Shown piece by piece: positions 38,501 to 50,900 of a DNA stretch of 64,000 nucleotides. Location: the NCBI GenBank assembly GCA_013398955.1, contig VWPU01000917.1:186001-250000 (forward strand). Reading direction: 5' to 3'. Both the position numbers and the translations under genes were made by a program. Within the stretch, counting starts at the first letter, position 1; every line of letters starts with the position of its first letter. Below the pieces are notes generated by a model that saw only the letters and a list, made by a program, of their open reading frames with translations, made no database searches and was not told where the DNA came from. The DNA comes from Callaeas wilsoni (taxonomy: Eukaryota; Chordata; Aves; Passeriformes; Callaeidae).

Positions 38501-39219
38501 ATGGCATAACCGCACTGATGAGGAGGGGCTGCCCTAAAGCAGAGCTGCTTCCTTTGCAGTGGCCTATTCCTCACAACAGAATTTGAGGGCTTTGGCTGAT
38601 TTTGCCTCCTCAAGAAGGAAGAGAATTGCCTGACCTGTGAAGGCTGATGGAATCTAGTTGCACACTGATGGTACAGCTCAGCCCAGGGCTATGGGGAAGG
38701 CTGGAGATGGATCTGAGGCAAAGAGAGACCTCTACTTGTGGCCAACAAGCTACCAGCTAGATCTAGTCACACTATTTCCTCAGAAATCTGCTTTTCCTTC
38801 TGGATAGACAATGGTCTTCCTCAAAAGAGGACTCCCTGGTGTTTCACAGCTTTTTAAAGAGTTTATTAAGTTCAACACTAGTTATTTTATTGATTTTTCA
38901 TCAAAAGCTTGTGTGTCACTGTCTAAAAGCAATATAATGTCCTCATTTTGTATTGCCACCAGGCTTCTCAACAATTTGAAAAATCGTGGAAAAAATAAAG
39001 CTTTTTTTTTTTTTTAAATTAAAGAATACCATCTTGGTTGCAAAGCCAACACAACCTAGAGCCCGAGGCAGGACTCTGCCTCCCTCCTGAAACTCCAGAC
39101 AAACTCTCCAGCAACACTGTCCGCTTGCACTTTGCACGAAGCCTGCAACCCATCGGCCCGAGGGGAACAGGGAGAGGCAGAGCCCTCAGATTAATGCTGT
39201 GCTAAGAAATAAAAGCCTT
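35524..39219. other. Non-coding stretch left of the CpG island
   Basis: No supported exon. A 162-codon frame at 36734-37222 has a lysine-rich start and a serine/proline-rich end but no domain, and overlaps other frames on both strands. A T14 tract at 39002-39015 lies about 200 bases before the CpG island. If a minus-strand gene starts in the island, its intron 1 would run through this stretch; I could not identify a second exon. Confidence 0.4.
39002..39015. repeat. Poly(T) tract, 14 bases
   Basis: Uninterrupted T run following 'aaataaagc'. Simple sequence. Confidence 0.85.
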
Positions 39220-39840
39220 TGGCACCGGGAAAACCCAAAGGAGCCTCTCCCCAGCTGTCTGGAGCGGGGGCCTGCAGGGGTCCCAGGCTCTGCTCCCCGC
39301 AAGCCACCAGCGCGGCAGCCAAAAGCAGCTGGAGAGCGAGCGCCGCAGGGCAGCTGCGACAACAGCCCCCTCCCTCCCTCCCACCAGGGTGGGGGCAGAG
39401 ATGGACCCAGCTGCCGCAGATGCCTCCCCCGGGGCCGGCCCCACAAGCGCTGGCTCCCTGCCCCGGCGCCGCGGGGATGCGCGGGCCGCTCACCTGCGCC
39501 GCACCTCCGCGGGGAGCGCGCAGCGAAGGAGCGGCCGCGGCTCCTCCGCCCCTCCTGCTGCAGGAGCGCAGCGGGATCTGGCGGGCATCTGGCCACCTGG
39601 ATTTCCAGACAGTGACTCATGCACACATCCTGGGACAGCGGAACCTGCGGCCTTGGGAAGGGGTGTTACCGGCGGTCCCGCTTGCTCGTGGTTGGGGAAG
39701 GTTTAATTGGCACCGGAGCCTCGTTGAGGCTGGAGGAGCAAGCGGCTGGTTTGGGTGTTAGAGTCACCCACCCCCCCAAAAACAGCCCCTCCGGCAAGGC
39801 AGCGGCGCACCAGCACGAGGGTCTGCGGAGCATGCAGCTC
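39220..39840. promoter_or_regulatory. CpG island, candidate promoter and first exon
   Basis: This is the most GC- and CpG-rich part of the window; in 39410-39550 there are more than 20 CpG by eye. On the minus strand it contains a CCAAT box (39706-39710), a TGAGTCA AP-1 site (about 39611-39617), a GGGGCGGAG Sp1-type box (about 39544-39552) and a consensus splice donor CAG|GTGAGC at 39494/39493. Together they fit a minus-strand first exon. On the plus strand a TATA-like 'aataaaag' lies near 39208-39215, but I see no equally good donor. Bird CpG islands usually mark transcription starts, so an unannotated gene or lncRNA start is plausible. The open frames of 100-180 codons in several phases are explained by stop-poor GC-rich DNA. 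Confidence 0.6.
39494..39650 (-). other. Hypothetical minus-strand first exon ending in a GTGAGC donor
   Basis: If transcription runs leftwards, an exon could start around 39640-39650, some 60 bases below the CCAAT box, and end at 39494 with GTGAGC following. An ATG at 39626-39624 opens 44 codons to the donor and leaves one base of the next codon (phase 1). The encoded stretch is arginine-rich and unlike any family I know, so the exon may be untranslated or belong to a lncRNA. The start is a guess; only the donor is strongly supported by sequence. Confidence 0.25.
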
Positions 39841-41391
39841 CACAGCTCAGGGCCGTACCAAGGGAGCAGCACTCCAAGTTAGAAAATGAATTCCTGAACA
39901 GAGGAAAGATTCAGACAGCGTTTCTGCAGTTTGCCATGAAGCACAGCGCAGGTGTAACACAGGCAAATCCCCCCGGCAAAGGAAGTCACAGCACCCTGGT
40001 CTGGGTCAGCAGGGAGCAGGTTCTTGGCCTTCACACTTCATCAACACAGCACTGTTGTCCATGAGCTATCGAAGTCTGAAAGGCCCTAATCTACACTAAC
40101 ACTTCTCAGCCAGAGGATTATGAAAGACAAAAAGGACACTGCTAGGTGCTGGAAACATCATTCCTTTAAGTACAGAAAATGTTGCTATCCCACAGCTGGC
40201 CAAGATACACATCATCTCTTTGAAGCATGTACAAACATAAATGGACCCAGCATTTTCTCTCTGCATTTTTTTGAGTCTTAAATCCTAACCTCACAATAAA
40301 TAGAATTAAAAAAATAAAAAAAAAAAAATCTTTGGTTTCTGTTAAGGTATCATCACCTCAAAGAAACAGAGATATGGTCTGGAAGGCCAGAGGACAGAGC
40401 AGCTGGAGTCACAACCAGATAAAGCCACCACAAACCCATGGAATAGTTGTCTTGTCCACAGACCTGCTGCTTCTCAGACTCAGAGATTTTCAGCAATTTC
40501 CAGCAGTGCCTCTCTGTTCCCATGTTCTATCCTAAAAAGGACAGAGCCCATACACCCCTTGCTGCCCCCCAGCCCCACCCTGCTCTGGCAAGAGAGCACA
40601 GGTCTCCTCTGTGTGTCTCCCTCAGTAAAACAGACAGCATATGGCATCCCACGATCAGCCTTATGATCTCATCTTGTCTGACTGCTATTTTTACAGCTTG
40701 TTATTAATAAGCATAAAGAAAGAATTTGAGGTGCTGTCATGTTGGATATTCACACACTTCCAGCCCAGATGGTGCTTTATCAGGATTATGGATTGCCAGG
40801 CAGAGGAGCTTGCAGAGGGGAGCCGCACTGAGCTGCACATGAGCTCTACTTCTCATTCCCAGCTATGAGCAGGACAACAGAGCAACAGTCCTGTCCCCAA
40901 GTGAAAAAAAAAAAACCCTATTAGCAAAACCACGGCACTAGCCTACCTTGGTGAAGTGATGGAGGATGAACCACGATTTACAGGTCCCAGCAGACAAACC
41001 AACCCTCCTAGGGCTGGGGTGGGTATATGTACTCTCTGAGCAGGGGCAACAGCTGAGTTCTGTGACTCCAATTATTTCCAATCACCCTTCCCAATGGTAG
41101 CAGAGAGGAACCATCTGTGGGTAGGTTCACCTGTGACCTACTCAAAATCCTCACTGTCTTCAGATCCTCTCCACCAGTAAACCCCAAAGCAGGGCTCAGG
41201 TGACAAACAATGTAAACTTCAGGCTTCACAGCATGAGTGGGGGAGATATCTGCTCGTGGGACCCAAAGCAGGATTGGCCTGTTGTTCCACAGGCTGAATA
41301 GACTCGTGCTATAAAGGACATGAAAACATCAGGGACTTGCAACACTGATGCCCAGCAGTGGCTGCATCCACGCCAATATCCAGGAGGTTGC
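39841..41391. other. Non-coding stretch right of the CpG island
   Basis: No exon was recognised. An A-rich simple tract lies at 40308-40328. Frames of up to 86 codons have no domain. Confidence 0.45.
40308..40328 (+). repeat. A-rich tract
   Basis: A7, T, A13: low-complexity sequence. Confidence 0.85.
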
Positions 41392-41500
41392 CTGGAATCA
41401 TGGAATCATAGAAGGGTTTTGGTTGAAAGTGACCTTAAAGATCGTGTCATTTCAATCCCTCTGCCATGGACAGGGACATCTTCCACTAGAGCATCAAAGT
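41392..41500 (-). mobile_element. CR1 LINE 3'-end fragment (antisense)
   Basis: Read on the plus strand it begins with the reverse complement of the CR1 terminal units ('ggaatcatggaatcatagaa'), then 'gtgaccttaaagatcgtgtc', 'ctgccatggacagggacatc' and 'ttccactagagcatcaaagt'. This is the standard tail of avian CR1 of the B/C/F-like type in reverse. Similarity fades after about 41500. It is a 5'-truncated dead copy. Confidence 0.9.
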
Positions 41501-43071
41501 CACTTTGTTAGATGAGCTCAAAAACCGCATTTCATCCATCAGGTTCTTCTAGCTTGGATGGACACCAAAGTCCCTGAGGGCACTGCAGCCCTACCTAGGC
41601 TGGTTTTCCCATGATCTGTCTTCCTGCAGAGACCGCCCCAAGTGGAACTGCAACAAGCTCCCTTTGACCAGGGGACAAAACCAGTCTCCTTGCTGACCTC
41701 CTGACCCACAGACATTGCAGGGATCAGCCCTGCTCGCATCATTTTCTCAACTGTTTTGACCTGCAGATACGAAGACCAAAATCTCTTTGAAGTCAGCTCT
41801 ATCCAGAGAAGAATGAAAGGGGAAAAGCACTGTCCAACACATGCGAGGCAGCACACACGTGAACGAGGCAGCAGCTTCCAGCAGCCTGACAGGAGTGGAG
41901 GGTGCACACAGACCACCGAGGCATTTGGGGTGGTGTCCACCCACATAAGCAAACCCCTCCAGCCACTCAGGCCAGCCTGTGGCTGCAGAAATGCCTTCAT
42001 GCAACCTTGACAGAAATATGGATCTGGGAACAGAATCGTGAGGAAGGAGGCAGAACACTACTCACAGATGGCAACTAGAAATAAGTGTCCTAGAGATGGG
42101 AAAATATCCCTCTGACCTAATGGCAAAATGATGGGGAGAGGAAAAGTGCAGAAACAGGTCAGTGGAGGCAAAGTGTAAGAAAAAGGCAGCAAGAGGAGGA
42201 ACAGGAAGAAGGGTTTAAGGTCATACATAGAGAGGAATGAGACTGGCTGAGAAAGGCAGCAGGAATCGGCTGTTTCAAGCAGCCCAGAAATATTGTCCAG
42301 CTGTGCACAGCCCTGGGGCCAGAGGCCAAGGCTGGGTGCCTGGCTGTGGGAGGAGGGGGAGATGTGGCTGGAGTGGGAGAAGAGGGGCAGAAAGGCTGCC
42401 AGCACCTACAAGAGCTTTCCAGACCTCATAAAACAGAGCAGGCTCCAGCTGTTCCCAGTACTCAGCCTGACACACGGATGCCATGGGTCGTTCCTGCACA
42501 GCCAAGCACTGGGGAATAATGGAGATGGGTGAATCCCCTGCTCCTGAAAGGGCAAGATGCAGCACAGCCAACAAGAGAACATGTGTGTGTCTATCTGTCT
42601 CTGTGTGAGTTGAAACTCCCTTAGTGCTCCCAGGTGGGCAGCGAACAGAGCGGTCCTTCCTTCCACCCGCTGCTCTGGAAGGGTGGTGGAGGCTGGAAGG
42701 ACCTCCTGTCTCTAAGTCCTCTCTCTGCCCTTCACACTGGGCTGTGTGTGCTGCTGATTTATTTCACCCCACCAAGGATCTCGCTGTAGCAATGCTTTCA
42801 ACCCCAGAAACTTTCTACTGCATGCAAGACGCTCTGCAATGTGCTCTGATGGCAAGGCAGGTTTGAGAGGGGGACTGCAGTGGTTTGGTTAGCGTTCTAC
42901 TTTTAAAAAGTGGTGTTTTTTCTAAATGGGCTCAGGATTTCCACTTTATGCATGCTTGACTAACCCTCCCCAACTCCTTCTAACTTCCAGAAGAGCAGAG
43001 GTATGAGTTTTGGCTATGGAGGACAGCTGAGGGGGTCAGCGGGTGCGGAGGAGACAGTGCAGAGAGGAACA
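41501..43071. other. Non-coding stretch between two CR1 copies
   Basis: No supported exon. The 153-codon minus frame at 41539-42000 and its shadows show no domain. The segment 42290-42400 is G/A-rich with several short G-runs but no canonical quadruplex. Confidence 0.45.
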
Positions 43072-43310
43072 GGAATCACAGAATCATTTAGGCTGGAAAA
43101 GACCTCTAAGATCATCAGATTCAGACGCTAACTCTGCACAGCCAAGCCCACCACGAAATCATGTCCACAAGTGCCACATCTACATGTCTTTCAAATCCCT
43201 CCAGGGATGGTGACTCCACTACTTCCCTGGGCACCTTGTTCCAATGTTTGACAGCTCTGTGAATAACTTTTTCCTAATTTCCAATCTCAGCCTCCTCTGT
43301 TACAATCTGA
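43072..43310 (-). mobile_element. CR1 LINE 3'-end fragment (antisense), longest copy
   Basis: This is the best preserved CR1 here at about 240 bases. Plus-strand landmarks in order are 'aatcacagaatcatttaggc', 'gaaaagacctctaagatcat', 'gccaagcccaccacgaaatc', 'ccagggatggtgactccact', 'cttccctgggcaccttgttc' and 'ttcctaatttccaatctcag'. These match the reversed CR1 X/Y/J-like 3' region in one continuous run. It has no internal coding capacity. Confidence 0.93.
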
Positions 43311-45411
43311 TGAAGGAAAGCTTGCCAAAACTGGGTCCACAGTATAACCCTGTTCCAGCTACCATCCCTGAAGGAATGAGCATCCTCAGAGCTCACACAG
43401 CAGTCCCATCTCCATTCCTCTCCTCCCTGGCCATCGGGGCTGTCCCAGCCAGCAGAGAGGGGCTCCCCGCCTGCAGCTGCTGCCTCCCACGGGGCCCTCT
43501 CCTCCTCTCTCCCAGCTGGAAACCGCACTGGGGAGGGAGCTTGGGTTTGAAAACAGAAAGGAGCGTCTTAATGCGCCATTGTTCAGTGGGTAATTGCTTC
43601 CTTTCTTTCCCTCTCTCCTGGTAAAGCCCAGGGCAATTCCTTCTAGCTGGAGGCAGCCCCCTCCAGGCTTCTGCTTAAGTCCTTAAGAGAGACTTTCCAA
43701 AGAAATAATTGCTGCCTTTCTACTTCACAGTTTCAAGGAATATCTTTCGACCTCACTTCAACACTTAGTGGGTTTTATTCAGGTGATGAAGGGATTGTCT
43801 TTCTTTATTTTAGCTCCTGCAGTCTTTTCTCTTTTATCCCTTTCTGATTATTTTCCCTCTTTCGGTCCTCAAAAGGACACACAAGTTTTAAGCTCAGTTC
43901 AGAACCAGTCTTAGGATTTAATGTGGTGCAAATTTGAAATTATTTCCAGCAGTAATGTTTAACTCGGTAAAATAAGGTGCTTTGGATCAAATTAAACAAG
44001 ACTTCTACGTAAGAAATATTAGTTTATCCCCCAATTCTTCTCAGTTAATACAGGCTAAAGTTTAAATCCTTGCCCTCAAAGGATGAAATTGTCCATCAGA
44101 TTCTTTATTAAAGCCTATAAACATCTCAGGAAGTGAGCAGGTCTCATCAGCTCAACACATCCAGCAAAATGTGTGGAAACCTCCGAGAAAAATGGATTTA
44201 ATAAAGCAAATAGGGTTTCAGTGGATTGTCTCACTGTAGCAGCACTGACAGAGGCTTCTTTTTCATGCATGGGAGAATTGCACCCTTGTATTCAGGGAGG
44301 CTTGCAGAAGTGAAGCTCGGGGAATACGTAGCCCTTATCTCCTCGGGAGCAGAGACAGGAGGTGATGAGCTGTGAGGTGGGACTGGACCCCATCCACCAA
44401 ATCAGCCACGGGGGAGCTGAAACCTCCTGTGCTTCCAAAAAAATCCTTGCTTTAGTTCACAACATCTTTAGTCTCCTGGACAAAGTATATATTCAATGTC
44501 TGGATTTTTACCCAGGTTTCTCTTTAGTCTCCAGGACTTTCTTGCTGGAAAGCACTGGATGATCGCACTGGTTGCAGCATCTGTCTGCAGATGGTGGCCT
44601 GGGAACCTGTGGGATGCTCTGCAGAGAAAGGAAGGCTGAGAGACAGCTCCTCCCTGGGCAGAGAGATGAGGAGGGGGAGATCCAGGGTGGGCTAAAACCA
44701 GAAGAAGGTGCAGTGCAAACATCCTGTGTCATTTGGCTGCGGAGGCACGAGTGCTTTAACCTGGTACCTGCGGGCACAACTTGGATGGCTCCTTCACCAC
44801 AGGAAATGAAATGACCACAAGGGTGCTTGGAAGAATGACTGTGCTGACAGTCTCCTGCACGACCTGGTTTTGGGACTGTCTTGGTACACGACAAATAAGA
44901 CTGGCATAGTGACACCTGACGTTTCAGGGTTTTGGGAGACCCCACAGGACACAAATGTGAGAAAACGCTCATGACACATATTCCATACAGTTTAAGTAAT
45001 CTAAAATCACAGATGCACTGAAGGCTGAGAGAGACCTACTTGAGAGCTGACCCTTGACAACCGTAGCAATCCAGCAGGCTGGCCATCTGTCCCCATTTTT
45101 TTCTCAAGGCGGTCCTGAAGTGTTACATACTGTCAAGTGCTGAGCAAGAGCACCTGGGGCTTAGGAGCCCTCGTGTTGTCTAAAGCCCATGTGAAAAGCA
45201 GGAAAAAACCCATGAGGATTCCCTACAGAGTTCAAGGAAACATCTGAACCCGTTCCAGCCAATACGCAAGTCCAGAGCCAAGCAAATATTTCCCAACGCC
45301 TCGGTCTGTCACTTTGGTTTTGCCTCCTTATCGGTTGTGGATTGGCCAAGTTACATTCCTTCTGCTCTCCTAAAGGACGGGAATAAATCACACATGAATG
45401 GTTTGAATGCC
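43311..45411. other. Non-coding stretch
   Basis: No supported exon. Frames include 126 codons at 43244-43624, partly inside the CR1, and 154 codons on the minus strand at 44508-44972. None has a recognisable domain. Confidence 0.45.
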
Positions 45412-45500
45412 TGAGACTTAAGCTTTTGCTTAAAGTTAAGCATGTGTTTAAGTGATTTGCTGGTGAATTTAAGCTCGGGAGCATTTTGCTGAATTGAGCC
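45412..45500. mobile_element. Ancient amniote L3/CR1-type repeat relic
   Basis: The segment 'gacttaagcttttgcttaaa', 'gttaagcatgtgtttaagtg', 'atttgctg...ttgctgaattgagcc' follows the phrase 'cttaaagttaagcatgtgcttaagtgctttgctgaatcggggcc' that recurs across turtle, crocodile and bird genomes as an old LINE tail. An insertion of about 25 bases splits the 'tttgctgaatt' block, duplicating 'tttgctg'. Family naming is from memory. Confidence 0.5.
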
Positions 45501-45970
45501 TAATAGGATAGTCCCGATGGAATAGTCAGATCTGTAGAAAACATAAAATAAAAAAGTTCTTAAATAAATCACAGCATTTCAGAAGTTCAAAAAGTACTAA
45601 TTTTTTTATGCTTCAGGTATAGTTTGGCAGGGAGGGTGGTCTGATTTTATCAGGTGAACTCATTGTCCCTACATATATGGGTAATTTATACCTGTGAATT
45701 GGCCCTTTCTCTCCTCCCTCTCCAATACACAACCTCAGATAAGCTTCTTCTGAGTGAATGTATTGGCAGAACAAAAGACTCCTTCTGAACAATACATTTA
45801 TTGTTCCAGTTTTAAAAAATAAATATTTTCTTTACAAACAAAGTTTAGCCAGAGGGTTGGAAGGAGGGAATGTAAAGGGATTTGTTTTCTTGCCATCGCA
45901 CCTTCTCAAATTAACATTATTGCTAAACAAAGACACGTCAGAAGACACTTTTAATTAAATTGATTTATGG

Positions 45971-46021
45971 GAGAAGTCAATGGATTTCTGCCAGTTTACA
46001 CCAGGAGAGAATTTGACCCTA
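45971..46021. mobile_element. Possible second ancient L3-type repeat relic
   Basis: 'gagaagtcaatggatttctg', 'ccagtttacaccaggagaga', 'atttgaccct' resembles the sauropsid phrase 'gacttcaatggagttactcctgatttacaccagtg...agaatttggccct'. It lies about 470 bases from the other relic and might belong to the same old insertion. Confidence 0.4.
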
Positions 46022-47758
46022 GGTGATTCTGTGTGTGAGAGATATTTGTACTTCTGAGTTGGGGGGCTTCAGGGGTATATATGAATTTTAGATAGTCAAT
46101 CTCTATTTGTGCTTATCAGAGAGCACAGCCTTGGAGCATCTTCACAGGTTGATCACAGACTGTGTTTATTTGAGATTATTCTTTCTTTAAATAACAAGAA
46201 CCTGAAAAAAAGCCAAAACTTGTGCATCTTTGATACGTGCGAGCTGTGGGGGCTGAGGGTGGGGCAGCGTACCACTAGCCTGAAAATAATTCTGATTGGG
46301 AGCAATGCTGAGGAGAGAGACCAGTCTGGAAGCTGTGCATGGGAACACCCCTGCACGCCTGAAAATCAGGTTCAGCCTTTGGAAGTTTTCCTTTGGCTGA
46401 GCATCCCTTCACATCTGGCAGCTTCTCCCACCCAGCCCTCTCCCCAGGACCCTCCTGCGTTTTCAAAAGAAGAAGGGCATCTGATCCTCAGCAGCCACTC
46501 CCTCCTCCCCACTTCAAGCCACTTCAGAAACCTCTGCCAAGAGCCTGTCTCACAGGCTGCGGGTGAGAGCAGATGTCCTCTCATCTTTATCTGTGCATCT
46601 GCAGGCTGGGAGTCCTGGAACCTCCCCTTCCCTGTGCCACTGTCAGGCAGATACTCATCTCATCATCTCATCGCAGGGCTGAAAAAGTGACAGGAAAACG
46701 CAGCCTGCCAGCACCGACTGGACTGACTGGTTAAGTCAATGTAGAAATCAAAGAGCGATTGCAGAAGGACACACCAATTGGTGTTTTGAGGAGTGGGTAT
46801 TTTGCAGCAGCTGCCTCCTTTCTGCATGGTAGTCCTGTCTAGCTTCAGGAGAACGCAAAATAGCTCCCCTCTGACTGTATTTCAGCACAAGCAACTCTCT
46901 TCACAGCCTCCTTCTCCGTATAGAATTTATATTGATAGGAAACAGTACGGTCAGAAAAAAAAATACTTAAACCAACATCATCTTCTTCAGGAAGATGAAA
47001 GTGCCTTTCAGTTTGTTGGAGATTTAGATATGAATTTATGACTACCAGTTCCACAAAGCATTTTTCCGCTAAAGGAGGTCATCCATCGTTCTAGGCACCT
47101 TTCCATCATATTAAAATTGAGAAGCCAACACCTATAACCTGTAAAAGTGTGGGCTGCTTATATGTTCGTGAAGTGAGAAATAAGCAGGCTTTCTTCTTCC
47201 TACCAGCAGTCTCCTCTCTCCTTACATTTCTCTCATACCTGGGAAAAAAGCTGGGTCTGTGCATCACAGATATTTTCCCAGCAAAACATCCAGACATGGG
47301 AAGAGGCCAGGACTCTGTTCTCTTTGCTGCAGCCAGAGCTCCATTAAATGGTGGAAAAGGAGACTTGAAAACCTCCCTCTGTTGCCATATGTGATTTGTG
47401 TATCAAAAAGTACAGATCGTTACAGTCTTCAAGGTTGTCACAGAAACCCAGGACCTGCCCTGCACCTTCTCTTGGCATCAGCCAAAACAGCCAGTCCCAG
47501 AGAAAGCAGACAACGCTGGATAAAGTCTGTCTCTGCAAATGAAGGTCTGTGTTTCCTGATGTTTCTTCACTCCATTGTCCAGTTAACACTTCTCGTCCAC
47601 ATAAAAAGGCAGCTTTGCTGTTTCCTTGGAGCCTTTCCTGGCACATTGGCTGCAATTCTGTGCTCTGTTTTTGTTCCCTCATTTTGAACCGATGATGTGA
47701 CCCCCTGGACTTCAGCAGATACAACTTTTGCCACTCTGTTTGATGGGACTCTGAACCA

Positions 47759-47786
47759 CTGGAATTAAAAGGCTGGAATTAAAAGG
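47759..47786 (+). repeat. Exact two-copy tandem repeat of 14 bases
   Basis: 'ctggaattaaaagg' occurs at 47759-47772 and again at 47773-47786 without a mismatch, so the duplication is probably recent. It may be polymorphic. Confidence 0.9.
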
Positions 47787-47812
47787 CATCACCAGACCCA
47801 CACAAATGCACT

Positions 47813-47830
47813 TCAAGCTGCACAGCTTGA
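47813..47830. repeat. Short inverted repeat, 8-base arms
   Basis: 'tcaagctg' and 'cagcttga' pair exactly around a CA spacer. Confidence 0.6.
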
Positions 47831-47908
47831 TCAGAGTCATATACAGGGAGGAAGAAAAGGAAACATGCCAGGAAGAAAAGTATAGCTGTGTCCAGGACAT
47901 ATACATAC

Positions 47909-47922
47909 TATATATATATATA
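47909..47922. repeat. (TA)7 microsatellite
   Basis: Seven TA units. Possibly length-polymorphic. Confidence 0.9.
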
Positions 47923-50900
47923 ATCATTTTGTATTTTATACGTTTTATTAGATGTGTTCTAGATTAGATTCTATACAAATTTTTAATATAATGTGTGGAG
48001 CAGCTGAAGGACTGTTGTACCTGAGTGAAGACCTCTGCTTGCCTATCATATACCCAGAGCCCAGCTGTTTTTGAAGATATCCGTATCTCCATGTACCCAG
48101 CAGATCCCAGGATGAGGGTTTGGTAGATGCCCTTTTCTCCTGGACAAGCTTGGAGAGGTCAGGGAGCAGCGGGGAGCGCTTTGCCCTTGATAAATCACTG
48201 TGTGAAGCTCTGAGGAGACCCCAGCCAGTCCTACAGTCAGGGTTTGCATGGTTATTCCTAAACCCACAGATCATACTCTGGTACCTTGCATGCCCCTAAA
48301 AGCTTCAGAGAAATATGGTATTTTTGTTAATTTCCAGTCCAGGAAAGTTCAGTGCTGAGCAGTGCCAGCATTGTTTGAGCACTGTTCATCCTCCACCCCA
48401 GACATTACTGCATTTCCACATTTGTTCCTAAAGGATGATTTAGAGGTGATTTTCGCTGAAGATACCCAATAACAGTGAAGCATTGCTATTGCTGAACCAA
48501 GTCAGGTTTAAATTATGCAGAGAGAACTTATCAAAGTCATTCTTAGGAAGTACTTAAGGATCACATCTCTACTGAAAATAAGATTCAGCCTTACTCTGAG
48601 GCTTACAAATTGTTTAGTAATTTTTCTTTTTGTTTCCTTTAATATCCCCAATAAGTAACTTACAGTTTTACAATGAAATACTGTAAGTTATATTAAAAAA
48701 GTTGTTTGTTTTTTTTAAATTAAATATCTGACCATGAAACCCCAAATGCACTAAAATACTGAGCTATTCAATAATGCTGGAGCCTCTTCCCTCTGTTTCT
48801 CCTAAATAAGCATTCAGTGAGATGGGCACAGTCCTGGAGCACACTGAGCCTGGGACAGAAGTGCCCTCTCCAACCAGACCTTTGCCCAGGGATGGTTCTG
48901 TCACGGTGTTTCCAGCATCTCCACTTGCCAGAAACACTGCTGGAATTATCTTTTACATTTACACACACAGGCCCTTCATCTCCCAGGACTCCAGAGTATT
49001 TTTGAGATTGGAAATTAAGAGATAAGCTTGCCCTCCCCCGTGAAAAGCAGCCCTGTGTGCCCCAGGTTTCTGCAGCTCATTAAAAGCTGTCAGCACTGCT
49101 CAGCCCTCCCAGCAGGGCACCAGGGATGAAGGGACAGTGAAGCTGAGCCCACAGAGAGTATTTGTGGAGGAAGGGTGTGGTACTCGTTTTGGACGCTGTG
49201 GAATCTCAGAGAAAGCAGAACCTTAAGCTGGGCAGAAAGCTCAACTTAAAAAACAAGTTGTGGGTTAAAAAAGAGTTAAAGAGTATGAATTTCCATTTGG
49301 AGCAAATGTTGTTCTTGGAATATATGAAACATCTATTACCAGACATCTATTTCTACCATATGGCACACGCATTACTTCTCCTTCTAAGCAGACCTGCAGT
49401 TGCAGGCTTGTACCTCACATCCAGCAATCATATTGTGACAGAAAGTCCACTGTGACAAAGTGCATCAGTCTGGCGAGCTGAAGCTGTTCACATGGTGGTG
49501 TGGAAGCTCCCTGAGACTCCCTGCTCTTGTTAAATCTGTGCCTAAGTACTACAGCATGCAGCCTGCAGCATGTCTGAGAGGAGCGAACACCTCCAGCCAA
49601 ATTATCACTAGGATTAGGCAAACTAATTCGACTCAGATAAGTTCTTCAAATCTTTTCCAAAGCTCCAAGCAGGCTCTCAATGAGGATTTACTTTGGCAGG
49701 TCTCAGTCTCTTCTATCTCGTGAGCCGATGTTGCAATGGAAAAGAAAGATTTCAGGATTCTTTTTCCTGGCAGTTAAAATAGGAGGGAGGCCTCTCCTAT
49801 TCGTTTCCAATTTACAGGTTGAAAACATCTGATCTGTATGATCCAGTTGACTCATATTTCTTAACCTCTAAAAGAAAGTGCCTTGCAACATTTCCAGTGC
49901 AGCTGGAAGGTGGACTTTGTGTCTCAGGATATATCCAGTTTAACTTCTTTGGAGGGATAACTGAAGAAGAGCAGAAGCGAAACCGAGCATGAGTAACAAA
50001 AGTTCTGAACGGTGAAATCCAGCTCTGAGCAGGTGTTTCTGCTAAGTGAAAACACCCATCCAAATGTGTCTTAGTGCCTCAATTTGGCCCAAATATACAG
50101 AAAAACCCTTGTGCATTTTCCTCTGGGTCGTGCCCCTAAACACACTCAGTCCTGGCCAGGATCCCCGATACACTGAGAGCGGACTCACAGTCTTGATGTG
50201 TCCTCCTGAGGTTTAATTTCCTTCCTCCCTGACAACAAGAACATAATTATTGAGGTTTTAGCTGACAGGCACTGACTGATTAAATCTAAAATAAATACTA
50301 ATTGCAGACACATCATTAAAACGGAGAGGCAGTATCTGACTTTAGGTCAGACACAAGAAAAGATCCACTCGGAGTTAAGGACAAACCCCAACTTGGTGAT
50401 GAGCTTGATGTTCTTGCTCAAAGTGCCAGTAATAATGAGGAGCCTGAAATTTAGCTGAGGGCACGAGCCCAGAAGTGTTCTGTCACCAAAGCTATCCACA
50501 TTTACCGCACAGCACAGCTGAATGAACTGCTCAAGTCCAAGGTGACACTAACCAAGTCCTCTGCTGCTCAGCCCATCACTTCCACATCCCTCACGCACTG
50601 ATCCAGGTCTGTAAAGACAATATTCACCCTTCAAGCTGTGCCCCTGCCCAGCTCTGCCTCTGTGCCAGGGTGGGCACAAGCTGAAAGCTACAAGCATCAC
50701 TTTGTGTCAATTTTAAATCTGCTTCCTCACCTCAAGTCTTGCTGTATTCCTATGACTTTTTCCGTGCAAATGTCAAAAGGTCCCAATCAGGAATGAAAAA
50801 AATCCCAGCACCTCTGACAGCTTGCATCTGGGTTTGGCTCATTTTTTCTTTCCTGAAGCTTTTTCTTGTCTTTCAGTATGGAGCTCAAGCCCATGTTCCC

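Noticed and set aside
39219..39761. 180-codon plus-strand frame and 146-codon minus-strand frame across the CpG island
   Set aside because: Five or more long frames overlap in different phases of the same GC-rich DNA. Stop codons are rare there and no domain is visible.
42290..42400. Quadruplex motif in a G/A-rich segment
   Set aside because: G-runs are too short or too far apart for the canonical rule.
46109..46690. 193-codon plus-strand frame
   Set aside because: No family resemblance, no splice or promoter context, and opposite-strand frames overlap it. Length alone is weak evidence.
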